From Rhizobium sp. NZLR1 (GTDB lineage Bacteria; Pseudomonadota; Alphaproteobacteria; Rhizobiales; Rhizobiaceae): a stretch of DNA of 64,000 nucleotides. The stretch covers positions 2,423,501-2,487,500 of the forward strand of contig NZ_CP071632.1 in the NCBI RefSeq assembly GCF_017357385.1, read 5' to 3'. This document shows positions 35,656 to 46,306 of this stretch, in pieces. The translations under genes and the position numbers were made by a program. Below the pieces are notes generated by a model. That model was not told the DNA's origin. It did no database searches and worked only from the letters and a program-made list of their open reading frames with translations. Position 1 is the first letter of the stretch. The number at the start of each line of letters is the position of its first letter.

Positions 35656-37953
35656 ATGCCTGTGAAGAAAGCCCATCCAGAGGCCGATGATCCGCATAAC
35701 GAGGCCTTAGCGGCCGAGGCAGGCGTCGGCAACGGGGCAGACGATGATTCCGACCTAGCGGAGCGGGAGAGCCGGTGGAACCATGCGCTCGTCGGCTCCG
35801 GCCTTGGCGTATGGGATCACAACTACCGTCTTGATCGCAAATATTACTCGCAGACGTGGAAGACCATGCGCGGCATGGCGCCCGACGAGGAAGCCGCTGG
35901 CGATTACGACACCTGGCTGCAGCTCGTCCATCCCGATGACCGCGATTTCGTCATCCACGCCATCGACCGGCAAAACGCCGGCGACCCGGATTACCAGATC
36001 TTCGAATATCGCGAGCGCCACAGGGACGGTCACTGGATGTGGATCGACTGCCGCGGCGCCTGCGTCGAATGGAACGAGAGCGGCGTACCGTCGCGGATCG
36101 TCGGCACCGATACCGATATCACCGCCCGCAAGGAGGCCGAGGAGACGCTGTCGCGTTTGTCGCGCCGGCTCGATCTGGCGCTGGAGATTTCCCGCATCGG
36201 CGTCTTCGAGGCGGATATCGAGAATGAGACCGTCGAATGGGATGAGCGTCTCATCGCCATATACGGGCTGCAGGGCGCCCCACGCCAAATCGCCAGCGAC
36301 GCCTGGGCGAAAAGCCTGCATCCCGACGACCGCGAGCGCGTGCTGGGCTTGTCCGACCGCAGCGTCGAAAGCGGAAGTGACTTCCAGCAGGAATACCGCA
36401 TCATTCGCGGCGACGGCGCCGAACGCGTTATCCGCGCCCGCTCGGCCTTCTTCGTCGACGGCAACGGCCACCGCAAGCTGATCGGCGCCAATTGGGACGT
36501 CACCGGGGAGGTCGCGCTCCGAAACGAGTTGCAGCGCGCCAAGGATCTGGCCGAGGCCCGCAACCGCGAACTCGAAGCCGCCAAGGAGAGCATCGAGCAC
36601 CTGGCGCTGCACGATTATCTCACCAGCCTGCCGAACCGCCGTTATCTCGACAAGATGCTGGACGAACGCTCCGCCGAATGCCGGGCCAAGGGCCTGGCGC
36701 TGGCGATCCTGCATATCGATCTCGACCGCTTCAAGCAGATCAACGACACGCTCGGCCACCGGGCCGGCGACGCCATGCTGCGGCATGCCGCAACCGTACT
36801 CAGAAATTCCGTCCGTGCCGCCGATTTCGTCGCCCGCATCGGCGGCGACGAATTCGTCATCCTCTGCATCGTCGATCCCGCATCCAAGAAGATCGGCGGC
36901 CTTGCCGAACGTGTCATCCGCGAATTGCGCAAACCCGTCCGATATGAGGGGCACGACTGCCGCTTCGGCGCCAGCATCGGCATCGCCATCGACAGCGGAC
37001 CGACACTCGACGCCAAGCAGATGCTGCTCGATGCCGATATCGCGCTCTATCGTGCCAAGGGCCTGGGCCGCAATCGCTTCGAATTTTTCTCGGCTGCTGC
37101 CCGCCGCGACATCATCTCCGCCAAGCACCTCGCCGACGAGATCCTGATCGGCCTCGAGCGCAATGAATTCGTGCCCTTCTATCAGCTGCAGTTCGATGCC
37201 CGCACGCTGGATGTCGCAGGCGTCGAAACACTTGCCCGCTGGCAGCATCCGGTGCATGGGCTGCTGACGCCCGACCGCTTCCTCGATATCGCTGAAGACC
37301 TCGACGTCGTCTCGACCATCGACGCCCTGATCCTGGAGCGCGCCATGGCCGATCGCCGCGTCTGGATCAAGGACGGGCTGTCGGTTCCGAAAATATCGGT
37401 CAACGTTTCGGCCAGACGGCTCGCCGATCCCGATCTCGGTAAGAAACTCCGCGCCCTGAAAATCCAGCCCGGCACGTTCGCCTTCGAATTGCTGGAATCG
37501 ATCTCGCTCGACGATTGCGACGAGGCGGTGGCCGCCAACCTGAAAAAGCTGCGCAAGCTCGGCATCGACATCCAGATCGATGATTTCGGCACCGGCCATG
37601 CCTCGATCGTCAGCCTGCTGCGCTTGAGCCCGAAGACATTGAAGATCGACCGCGAGCTGATCCGCATGCTGCCGCAATCGGCCGAGCAGCGCAAACTCGT
37701 CGGCTCGATCATCGACATCGGTCGCTCGCTGAACATCCTCGTCATCGCCGAGGGTGTCGAGACGGCCGATCATATCCGCATTCTCGAAGAACTCGACTGC
37801 GACACGCTGCAGGGTTATGCGCTTGCCCGGCCAATGCCGGCCATGCAGATCCCTTCCTTCATCCGTGCCGGAAGCTGGCGTCACGGGCAAATCGCCGCGC
37901 GCGCCCTGCAGACGCAGCTTCGTCACGCACTGCCAAGCAGAGCCGCCAAATAA
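35656..37953 (+). CDS. PAS-PAS-GGDEF-EAL cyclic di-GMP signalling protein
   Basis: A 765-residue sensor. Two PAS-type domains (about residues 35-165 and 170-285, each with a W-D-V-T or D-I-T-like end) are followed by a GGDEF domain and an EAL domain. The GGDEF motif is intact (RIGGDEFVIL), so cyclic di-GMP synthesis is possible. The EAL domain starts VAGVETLARWQHP, keeping the catalytic Glu, and has DDFGTGHAS and IAEGVET, so hydrolysis is also possible. There is no transmembrane segment, so it would sense a cytoplasmic signal. In rhizobia such proteins switch between motility and attachment. Net activity cannot be told from sequence. Confidence 0.93.
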   Translation: MPVKKAHPEADDPHNEALAAEAGVGNGADDDSDLAERESRWNHALVGSGLGVWDHNYRLDRKYYSQTWKTMRGMAPDEEAAGDYDTWLQLVHPDDRDFVIHAIDRQNAGDPDYQIFEYRERHRDGHWMWIDCRGACVEWNESGVPSRIVGTDTDITARKEAEETLSRLSRRLDLALEISRIGVFEADIENETVEWDERLIAIYGLQGAPRQIASDAWAKSLHPDDRERVLGLSDRSVESGSDFQQEYRIIRGDGAERVIRARSAFFVDGNGHRKLIGANWDVTGEVALRNELQRAKDLAEARNRELEAAKESIEHLALHDYLTSLPNRRYLDKMLDERSAECRAKGLALAILHIDLDRFKQINDTLGHRAGDAMLRHAATVLRNSVRAADFVARIGGDEFVILCIVDPASKKIGGLAERVIRELRKPVRYEGHDCRFGASIGIAIDSGPTLDAKQMLLDADIALYRAKGLGRNRFEFFSAAARRDIISAKHLADEILIGLERNEFVPFYQLQFDARTLDVAGVETLARWQHPVHGLLTPDRFLDIAEDLDVVSTIDALILERAMADRRVWIKDGLSVPKISVNVSARRLADPDLGKKLRALKIQPGTFAFELLESISLDDCDEAVAANLKKLRKLGIDIQIDDFGTGHASIVSLLRLSPKTLKIDRELIRMLPQSAEQRKLVGSIIDIGRSLNILVIAEGVETADHIRILEELDCDTLQGYALARPMPAMQIPSFIRAGSWRHGQIAARALQTQLRHALPSRAAK

Positions 37954-38057
37954 AGACCTGCATAAACCTCCCGCCATTTCGCCGTCATTTCACCGTATGG
38001 GAAAAGGCGGTAGACTCGTCTTGCGAATTCATTCGATTCTCTTGGCGGTATTTCGTA

Positions 38058-38120
38058 AAATCCGGAAGCCGGAACCACGAAATCCGGAAACCGGGGCCAG
38101 AAATCCCGAAACCGGCGAAG
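38058..38120. repeat. Three degenerate 21-22-bp direct repeats upstream of purC
   Basis: AAATCCGGAAGCCGG (38058), AAATCCGGAAACCGG (38080) and AAATCCCGAAACCGG (38101) recur with periods of 22 and 21 bp. They fill the spacer 100-170 bases before purC. Regular helical spacing makes them a candidate operator array, but no known purine regulator site is evident. Confidence 0.55.
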
Positions 38121-38225
38121 GAGGGACAGGCGGATTGTGAAACACACTCTTTTCCTTTAAGGGGACGCCACGAGATCGATCCACTCGCGCTATCCCAAGA
38201 GCGCCAACAATAGAGAATGACCACG

Positions 38226-38990
38226 ATGAACCGTCGCCGCCGTATCTACGAGGGCAAGGCAAAGATCTTGTATGAGGGCCCGGAACCGGGCACTTTGATC
38301 CAGTTCTTCAAGGACGATGCCACCGCCTTCAACAAGAAGAAACACGAAGTCATCGATGGCAAGGGCGTCCTCAATAACCGCATCTGCGAATATATCTTCA
38401 GCCATCTGAACAAGATCGGCATCCCTACTCATTTCATCCGCCGGCTCAACATGCGCGAGCAGCTGATCAAGGAAGTAGAGATGATCCCGCTGGAGATCGT
38501 CGTGCGCAACGTCGCCGCCGGTTCGCTCGCCAAGCGCCTCGGGATCGATGAAGGCGTGGTACTGCCGCGCTCGATCATCGAATTCTATTACAAATCAGAC
38601 GCGCTTGACGATCCGATGGTCTCCGAAGAGCACATCACCGCCTTCGGCTGGGCCAATCCGGCCGAGCTCGACGACATCATGGCGTTGGCCATCCGCGTCA
38701 ACGACTTCATGACCGGCCTCTTCCTCGGCGTCGGCATCCAGCTCGTCGACTTCAAGATCGAATGCGGCCGCCTCTTCGAAGGCGATATGATGCGCATCAT
38801 CCTTGCCGACGAAATCTCGCCGGACAGCTGCCGGCTCTGGGATATCGAGACCCACGAGAAGATGGATAAGGATCGTTTCCGCCGCGATCTCGGCGGGCTG
38901 CTCGAAGCCTATTCCGAAGTTGCCCGCCGTCTCGGCATCATCAATGAAAACGAGCCTGTGCGCGGCACCGGCCCGGTTCTGGTCAAGTAA
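38226..38990 (+). CDS. purC: Phosphoribosylaminoimidazole-succinocarboxamide synthase
   Basis: A 254-residue SAICAR synthetase that joins aspartate to CAIR with ATP in de novo purine synthesis. The N-terminus [16 protein letters not shown] and the signatures [16 protein letters not shown] and [11 protein letters not shown] are diagnostic. The ATG at 38226 gives the usual rhizobial N-terminus. A second ATG three codons upstream (38217), also preceded by a weak GA-rich sequence, is possible. It opens the purC-purS-kptA-purQ operon, 15 bases before purS. Confidence 0.97.
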   Translation: MNRRRRIYEGKAKILYEGPEPGTLIQFFKDDATAFNKKKHEVIDGKGVLNNRICEYIFSHLNKIGIPTHFIRRLNMREQLIKEVEMIPLEIVVRNVAAGSLAKRLGIDEGVVLPRSIIEFYYKSDALDDPMVSEEHITAFGWANPAELDDIMALAIRVNDFMTGLFLGVGIQLVDFKIECGRLFEGDMMRIILADEISPDSCRLWDIETHEKMDKDRFRRDLGGLLEAYSEVARRLGIINENEPVRGTGPVLVK

Positions 38991-39005
38991 GGCAGGGAAG
39001 ACAAA

Positions 39006-39248
39006 GTGATCAAGGCTCGTGTCACCGTCACGCTGAAAAACGGCGTTCTCGATCCGCAGGGGAAGGCAATCGAAGGCGCGCTTGGTGCCCTCGGCTTCTC
39101 GGGCGTCGGCCATGTAAGACAGGGCAAGGTCTTCGACCTGGAGCTGGAAAGCGCCGACAAGGCCAAGGCAGAGGCCGACCTCAAGGCCATGTGCGAAAAA
39201 CTGCTCGCCAACACGGTAATCGAGAACTACGCGATCGCGATCGACTGA
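39006..39248 (+). CDS. purS: Phosphoribosylformylglycinamidine synthase subunit PurS
   Basis: An 80-residue small subunit that, with PurQ and PurL, forms the three-part FGAM synthase. It starts KARVTVTLKNGVLDPQGKAIEGALGALGF and has VGHVRQGKVFDLELE, the family hallmark. The start codon is GTG with GGGAAG about 8 bases upstream. It lies between purC and kptA. PurS bridges PurQ and PurL during ammonia transfer. Confidence 0.96.
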   Translation: MIKARVTVTLKNGVLDPQGKAIEGALGALGFSGVGHVRQGKVFDLELESADKAKAEADLKAMCEKLLANTVIENYAIAID

Positions 39249-39292
39249 CGATCACAGACCCGTGGTCCGGCGGACTTTGAGGATTTGGCGTC

Positions 39293-39847
39293 ATGACGAA
39301 AACAAAGCTGGAGACGGAAGTCTCGAAATTTATGAGCTATGTTTTGCGTCATGCGCCTGATGCCGCGGGTTTGACGCTCGATGCCGAAGGCTGGGTGTCG
39401 CTCGATGCGCTCGAAAAAGCGGTGGCATCGAAATACGATGTTTCCCGCGCCGATATTGTCGAGATCGTCGAAAACAATCCGAAGAAGCGCTTCACCCTCG
39501 CCGATAACAGAATTCGCGCCAATCAGGGTCATAGCGTCGAGGTCGATCTCGCCTTGAACCCGGTGGAACCGCCCGCAGCACTTTATCATGGCACGTCTCT
39601 GACGAACTGGCAGGCGATCGAGCGCGAAGGCTTGAAGAAGATGCAGCGGCACCACGTTCATCTGTCGGCGGATGTCGAAACCGCGAAAATCGTCGCAATG
39701 CGCCGCAAGGGTGAGTATGTCATCCTGCGTGTGGACGCGGCCCGCATGTTTTCAGAAGGCCATTCTTTCTTTGTCTCCGACAATGGGGTATGGCTCGCCG
39801 AAAGCGTTCCAGTTCAATATCTTTCGCCAGACGCGGGGACCCCATGA
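39293..39847 (+). CDS. kptA: RNA 2'-phosphotransferase (KptA/Tpt1 family)
   Basis: A 184-residue Tpt1-type enzyme, which uses NAD+ to remove an internal RNA 2'-phosphate. It contains the N-terminal [13 protein letters not shown] (Arg19-His20), the second Arg region [17 protein letters not shown], and [11 protein letters not shown]. These match the Arg-His-Arg-Arg catalytic set of the family. In fungi the substrate is spliced tRNA, and bacteria lack that splicing, so the bacterial role is unsettled. It sits 44 bases after purS, and its TGA overlaps the purQ ATG (ATGA at 39844-39847). Its codon use is a little more A/T-rich than that of its neighbours. It looks intact. Confidence 0.9.
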   Translation: MTKTKLETEVSKFMSYVLRHAPDAAGLTLDAEGWVSLDALEKAVASKYDVSRADIVEIVENNPKKRFTLADNRIRANQGHSVEVDLALNPVEPPAALYHGTSLTNWQAIEREGLKKMQRHHVHLSADVETAKIVAMRRKGEYVILRVDAARMFSEGHSFFVSDNGVWLAESVPVQYLSPDAGTP

Positions 39848-40515
39848 AATCAGCCGTCGTTCAACTTCCGGGCCTCAACCGCGACCGCGATATGATCGCC
39901 GCCTTGACCAAGATTTCCGGGAAGCCCCCGGTGACGATCTGGCAGACGGAGACTGAGATCCCCGATGTCGACCTGATCGTTATCCCCGGCGGCTTCTCCT
40001 ATGGCGATTACCTGCGCTGCGGCGCTATCGCGGCCCGCATGCCGGTCATGCAGGCAATCATCGACAAGGCGGCAAAGGGCGTGAAGGTGCTCGGCGTCTG
40101 CAACGGCTTCCAGATCCTCGTCGAGGCCGGCCTGCTGCCTGGCGCGCTGATGCGCAATGCCTCGCTGAAATTCGTCTGCCGCGAGATCAAACTCGAAGTC
40201 GTCAATGCCGAGACGGATTTCACCCGTGCTTACGCGCAAGGCCAGGTCATCCGCTGCCCGGTCGCTCATCACGACGGTAATTACTTCGCCGACGAAGCAA
40301 CGCTGGCTCAGATCGAAGGCAATGGTCAGGTGGTCTTCCGTTATGCCGAGGGCACCAATCCGAATGGCTCGATCAGCGACATCGCCGCGGTCATGAACGA
40401 AAAGGGCAACGTTCTCGGCATGATGCCGCATCCCGAGAACCTGATCGAAGCCGCCCATGGCGGTTCGGACGGCCGCGGCCTCTTCGCCTCGGCGCTCGAC
40501 GTCATCGCCGCCTGA
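39844..40515 (+). CDS. purQ: Phosphoribosylformylglycinamidine synthase subunit PurQ
   Basis: A 223-residue class I glutamine amidotransferase that supplies ammonia to PurL. It keeps the catalytic Cys in [20 protein letters not shown] and the His-Glu in MMPHPEN. The ATG at 39844 overlaps the kptA stop, so kptA and purQ are translationally coupled. An upstream in-frame ATG at 39790 lies inside kptA and gives an unrelated N-terminus. The next gene of the pathway, purL, is 3 kb downstream beyond four unrelated genes. Confidence 0.96.
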   Translation: MKSAVVQLPGLNRDRDMIAALTKISGKPPVTIWQTETEIPDVDLIVIPGGFSYGDYLRCGAIAARMPVMQAIIDKAAKGVKVLGVCNGFQILVEAGLLPGALMRNASLKFVCREIKLEVVNAETDFTRAYAQGQVIRCPVAHHDGNYFADEATLAQIEGNGQVVFRYAEGTNPNGSISDIAAVMNEKGNVLGMMPHPENLIEAAHGGSDGRGLFASALDVIAA

Positions 40516-40605
40516 TCTACAGCGCCGCGCCTCTTTTCAGATACGCGAACATCGCTGTGGCACTTTGAATTCAAAATCCTTTTATCCGGATCCGGAGCAA
40601 GATCG

Positions 40606-41004
40606 ATGCGCCCTCGCCATTCTGTCGCTAACGCTGCCCTGCTCGCCACTCTCGCAGCCATGGTCGCAGCCTGCCAGACGCCGGCGCCGACGACGGGTCC
40701 GAACCGCGCCGCGCTGCCGACGATGGAACGCGTTGCGCTCGCCGCCAATGCCTGCTGGTTCAAGTCGGGCGATCCGGCTTTTGCTGCGTACAAGCTTGCG
40801 CCGGAACTTAATTCCTTCTCCGGCCGCCCGCGCATTCTGGTCGTCCACAAGGGCAGCCCGGAAAGCCGGCCGCTGCTCGTCGTTCAGGCCGAGGGAAGCC
40901 CGTCGCGCCTCCAGGCCTTCGGTCCGATGATGTCGGAGCCGGTCGCCGGCCGTATCGCCGCCGACGTCAATCGCTGGTCCGGTGGCAATAAGGCCTGCAG
41001 CTGA
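40606..41004 (+). CDS. Small hypothetical lipoprotein
   Basis: A 132-residue protein with a lipoprotein signal: a basic start, hydrophobic ANAALLATLAAMVA, and an A-A-C lipobox with the Cys at about residue 23 (MVAACQ). The mature part has no known domain but looks folded (KLAPELNSFSGRPRILVVHKG). GGAG lies about 10 bases before the ATG at 40606. It follows purQ by 90 bases on the same strand. It is probably anchored in the outer or inner membrane. No function is assigned. Confidence 0.75.
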   Translation: MRPRHSVANAALLATLAAMVAACQTPAPTTGPNRAALPTMERVALAANACWFKSGDPAFAAYKLAPELNSFSGRPRILVVHKGSPESRPLLVVQAEGSPSRLQAFGPMMSEPVAGRIAADVNRWSGGNKACS

Positions 41005-41030
41005 CCGCTGCGATCAGCGCCCAGGCTCGA

Positions 41031-41288
41031 TCAATCCCAGAAGAACGACTTGCCGACTTCGCGCGCGGCATCGGACTGCGACACGCCGATATCCTTGAGT
41101 TCGCTCGCCGTCAGATTTCTCAGTGCCCGGCGGCCTTCCCGCTTCTGATTCCAAAAAAGAATCGCCGCCCAGATCCGCCCCAAACGTGTCGTCGCCTCGG
41201 CAGGCGCGTCGGGCAGGACGATCTGTCTCCTATCGTCGTAAGAGACAATCGGTACAATCGGCATTTTGATCTCAAGCAAGGCAGACAT
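41031..41288 (-). CDS. DUF1127-domain small protein
   Basis: An 85-residue protein. Its C-terminal 45 residues match DUF1127: a short helix with WNQKREGRRALRNLTASELKDIGVSQSDA, then a hydrophobic end. DUF1127 proteins are small and abundant in alphaproteobacteria and are linked to RNA processing and stress or phosphate physiology in some species, but their role is not settled. The ATG at 41288 is preceded by GAGAGGA at a good distance. It is divergent from the MocR-type gene, so the two share the operator-bearing 80-base gap. Confidence 0.85.
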   Translation of the reverse strand: MSALLEIKMPIVPIVSYDDRRQIVLPDAPAEATTRLGRIWAAILFWNQKREGRRALRNLTASELKDIGVSQSDAAREVGKSFFWD

Positions 41289-41331
41289 TCCAGAAATCCT
41301 CTCGGTTGTCCGTTGGAATTGACTCTTAATC

Positions 41332-41368
41332 TTGACAGGGACAATGTGACAATATAGGTAATTGTCAC
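41332..41368 (+). promoter_or_regulatory. Predicted promoter and operator of the MocR-type gene
   Basis: TTGACA (41332-41337) and TATAGG (41353-41358) give a -35/-10 pair with a 15-base spacer. GTGACAAT (41346-41353) and ATTGTCAC (41361-41368) form a perfect 8-bp inverted repeat with a 7-base spacer, ending one base before the ATG at 41370. A further GACAAT lies at 41340. A dimer bound here would cover the start of transcription. Autoregulation is inferred. Confidence 0.65.
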
Positions 41369-41369
41369 C

Positions 41370-42788
41370 ATGACAAATTGGCTTCCCGATCTCTCCCGCG
41401 GTTCCGGTCCGGTCTATCTCCGGCTTGCCGACAGCATCGAAACTGCCATCGCCAGCGGCGCCCTGCCCGCCGGCAGCAAATTGCCGCCGCAACGCAACCT
41501 CGCTTACGATATCGGGGTGACCATCGGCACGATCGGCCGCGCCTATGCATTGGTGCACGAGCGCGGCCTGGTCGCAGGCGAGGTCGGGCGCGGCACTTAT
41601 GTGCTGAACCGTTCAGAAACCCAGCCTGGGGAACAGACCGACCCGCTGACTGTCTCGCTTGGCGGCACCCGCGTCCAGGACGCGCCTGCAGACAAGATCC
41701 GCTTTGATACCACTGCCGCCCCGGACCTTGGCCAGGGAAAGATCATATCCGGCATCCTCGCCGAAATCGGTGAGCAGCATCTCGCCGAGATTTCATCCTA
41801 TTCCCGCACTTTTCCGCGCAACTGGTTTGAAGCCGGCCGCCTCTGGCTTGCCCGCGGCGGCTGGACGCCGGAGGCCGAAAACATCGTGCCGACACTCGGC
41901 GCTCATGCGGCGGCGATCGCCGTCATCGCCGCCGTCTCGGCGCCGGGCGACAAGATCGTCTTTGAGGATCTCACTTACACCCAGGTCAGCCGCAGCGCCC
42001 GCCTTCTCGGCCGCCGCACGCTGACTGTCGAGTCCGATGAACTCGGCGTGATCCCGGACGATTTCGAGCGGCTCTGCCAGCAGCAGCATCCGAAGATCGC
42101 CTTCCTGATGCCGACCGTCCACAATCCCACCGTGGCGATCATGCCCTACGAGCGGCGCGCGGCAATCGCCGCAATCGCCAGGAAACACGGCGTTTGGCTG
42201 ATCGAAGACGATCTCTACGGCGGCATGGCCGACGATGAGACGCCACTGCTCGCCTCGCTTGCCCCCGATCGAACGTTCCTCGTCAACGGCTTGTCGAAAT
42301 CGGTGGCCGCTGGTGTGCGCGGCGGCTGGGTCGCATGCCCGCCACATTTTGCCCAGCGCATCCGGGTGACGCACAAGATGATCACCGGTGGTCTGCCCTT
42401 CATCCTGGCGGAGACCTGCGCGCGCCTCGTTGAAAGCGGTATCGCCCACGAGATCCGCAAGCAGAGCGTCGAGGAACTCTCCCGGCGCGTCCGGCTTGCC
42501 CGGGAGCAATTGCAGGGCTTCGATTTCACGTCGCACCTGCACGCGCCCTTCCTCTGGCTGAAATTGCCGGAGCCCTGGATGTCGGGCACCTTCAAGAATG
42601 CCGCCTTCCGAGACGGCGTGCTCGTCGACGACGAGGACGAGTTCAAGGCAGCCCGCGGGGAGAAATCCTATCATCGCGTTCGCATCGGTTTTTCCTCGCC
42701 GAAGACGGGGCAGGAACTGATCTCCGGCCTGATGATCCTGCGCCGGCTGCTGGAAAATGGCGGTTCCGCCTATGACGGTGAAATATGA
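41370..42788 (+). CDS. MocR-type (GntR plus aminotransferase) transcriptional regulator
   Basis: A 472-residue fusion of an N-terminal GntR winged helix (residues about 12-80, with the recognition helix KLPPQRNLAYDIGVTIGTIGRAYALV) and a class I aminotransferase-fold domain. The PLP lysine lies in VNGLSKSVAAG. MocR-type proteins bind PLP or related ligands and control vitamin B6, taurine, GABA or similar pathways. There is no usual ribosome-binding site before the ATG at 41370, and the predicted transcript starts only about 5 bases upstream, so translation may be leaderless. A 10-bp hairpin overlaps the stop. The target genes are not identifiable here. The divergent DUF1127 gene is one candidate. 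Confidence 0.92.
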   Translation: MTNWLPDLSRGSGPVYLRLADSIETAIASGALPAGSKLPPQRNLAYDIGVTIGTIGRAYALVHERGLVAGEVGRGTYVLNRSETQPGEQTDPLTVSLGGTRVQDAPADKIRFDTTAAPDLGQGKIISGILAEIGEQHLAEISSYSRTFPRNWFEAGRLWLARGGWTPEAENIVPTLGAHAAAIAVIAAVSAPGDKIVFEDLTYTQVSRSARLLGRRTLTVESDELGVIPDDFERLCQQQHPKIAFLMPTVHNPTVAIMPYERRAAIAAIARKHGVWLIEDDLYGGMADDETPLLASLAPDRTFLVNGLSKSVAAGVRGGWVACPPHFAQRIRVTHKMITGGLPFILAETCARLVESGIAHEIRKQSVEELSRRVRLAREQLQGFDFTSHLHAPFLWLKLPEPWMSGTFKNAAFRDGVLVDDEDEFKAARGEKSYHRVRIGFSSPKTGQELISGLMILRRLLENGGSAYDGEI

Positions 42789-42810
42789 CGTGTTGCAGAT
42801 ACACGTCATA
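42784..42810 (+). terminator. Hairpin overlapping the stop of the MocR-type gene
   Basis: TATGACGTGT (42784-42793) and ACACGTCATA (42801-42810) form a perfect 10-bp stem with a 7-base loop. The TGA stop lies inside the 5' arm. Confidence 0.6.
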
Positions 42811-42909
42811 ATTTAGAAAAACGCCAGAGCCTGTTCACAGCGCTTCACTGACTCAACCTCCATGTTACCTCTTTGTTATTCGCGCCTAACGCGAATCAAA
42901 GGACAGGAT

Positions 42910-43486
42910 ATGAGGGTCGGCTTCGGAAGAATCGCGTTGGTTTTTTGAGTGCCGCGTCAGCAGCAGCGGTAACCCGAACCTTGATGGCAGGTTCGGCAAA
43001 TGCCGGCGAGCAGATATTCGATGAACTGCGTTTTGGGGTTTCGACCTCGGTGCAATCGGGCCATTCCAGGGAAGACGGCGTCTTTCCTGAGATTACCGCT
43101 CTCTTCGATCCTTTCGGATCTGACACGGCCGTCGGCTGGCAGCAGCAGTTGTTACACCCCCGTGTCCATCTCGGCACCTCGATCGGCACGTCGGGCGAGG
43201 TCCCCCAATTCTTCACAGGTTTCGCCTGGACGGTCAATTTCAACGAGAAGCTCTTTGCAGAAGCCGGCTTCGGCGGCGTTATCCATACGGCGATCTCAAG
43301 GGCAATGGCGATGGCCCGGAACTCGGCTGTCGCGTTCTGTTCCGCGAATATGCCGGCGCCGGCTACCGTTTCAATCCTCACTGGAACCTGATGGCCCAGA
43401 TCGCCCACTCCTCGCATGCCAATCTCTGCGACGGCCCGAACGACGGCGTGACACGCGCCGGCCGGCAGGTCGGCTACAAGTTCTGA
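42910..43486 (+). pseudogene. Frameshifted lipid A deacylase (PagL/acyloxyacyl hydrolase family)
   Basis: The gene can be read only with two frame changes. From the ATG at 42910 the first frame gives MRVGFGRIALVF and stops. Adding one T to the T6 run at 42941-42946 continues into a signal peptide ending AGSANAGEQIFDELRFGVS. The second frame runs to about 43289, where one missing base shifts the frame again. The last frame then gives REYAGAGYRFNPHWNLMAQIAHSSHANLCDGPNDG and stops at 43484-43486. The His-Ser pattern and C-terminal beta-strands fit PagL-type outer-membrane lipid A 3-O-deacylases (about 190 residues). Both changes could be true inactivation or sequencing error. The ATG has a weak ribosome-binding site (GGACAGG). 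Confidence 0.72.
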
Positions 43487-43568
43487 CTGGTTTGACCCCT
43501 TGTGGGAAAAGCCTGCCCGCCCTCTGTTGACGGCAAGCTTTTTTCTGTCGCGCGTCGCCGCTACATAA

Positions 43569-45839
<2,271 letters not shown>

Positions 45840-45858
45840 TGCGCAAGGAGTAACGATC

Positions 45859-46092
45859 ATGGCCATGAAACCCGGCGATATCGAAGACATGATCAAGGCT
45901 GGGATTCCCGGTGCCAAGGTGACGATCCGCGATCTGGCGGGCGACGGCGATCATTACGCCGCCGAAGTCGTCGCCGAAGTCTTCCGCGGCAAGAGCCGCG
46001 TGCAGCAGCACCAGATGGTCTACGAGGCGCTGAAGGGCAATATGGGCGGCGTGTTGCACGCGCTGGCGCTGCAGACCTCCGCGCCGGAATAG
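45859..46092 (+). CDS. bolA: BolA-family protein
   Basis: A 77-residue BolA-like protein of the IbaG/YrbA type. It contains KPGDIEDMIKAGIPGAKVTIRDLAGDGDHYAAEVVAEVFRGKSRVQQHQMVYEAL. The conserved His in Q-Q-H-Q-M-V is a candidate cluster ligand with a CGFS glutaredoxin. Such BolA proteins form [2Fe-2S] complexes with monothiol glutaredoxins. AAGGAG lies 8 bases before the ATG. An in-frame ATG two codons on is also possible. In many alphaproteobacteria the glutaredoxin gene follows directly. Here grxD lies 4 kb away. Confidence 0.93.
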   Translation: MAMKPGDIEDMIKAGIPGAKVTIRDLAGDGDHYAAEVVAEVFRGKSRVQQHQMVYEALKGNMGGVLHALALQTSAPE

Positions 46093-46306
46093 GCTCGTCC
46101 TGTGGATAAACGACGCCTGGCGCTTGGGTCTAACCCCTAACTTAAATGTGGCATCCAAGTAGATATTAATGCCGAATCCCGTGCGGCGTGAACGTTTCGC
46201 GTGGTTTATCTTGCTGGAAAAATCTTCATGAAGCACTCTGCGCACTCACCCGTCGCGGAATGCTTGTTTTCGCGACGTCGCAAAATCCAGTCGCAAAACT
46301 GCCGCC

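Noticed and set aside
35755..37977. 740-codon open frame opposite the GGDEF-EAL gene
   Set aside because: Antisense shadow of a protein with complete domain motifs. It shows no domain of its own.
38058..38120. Short direct repeats considered as a CRISPR array
   Set aside because: Only three imperfect units with no unique spacers between them and no cas gene in the window.
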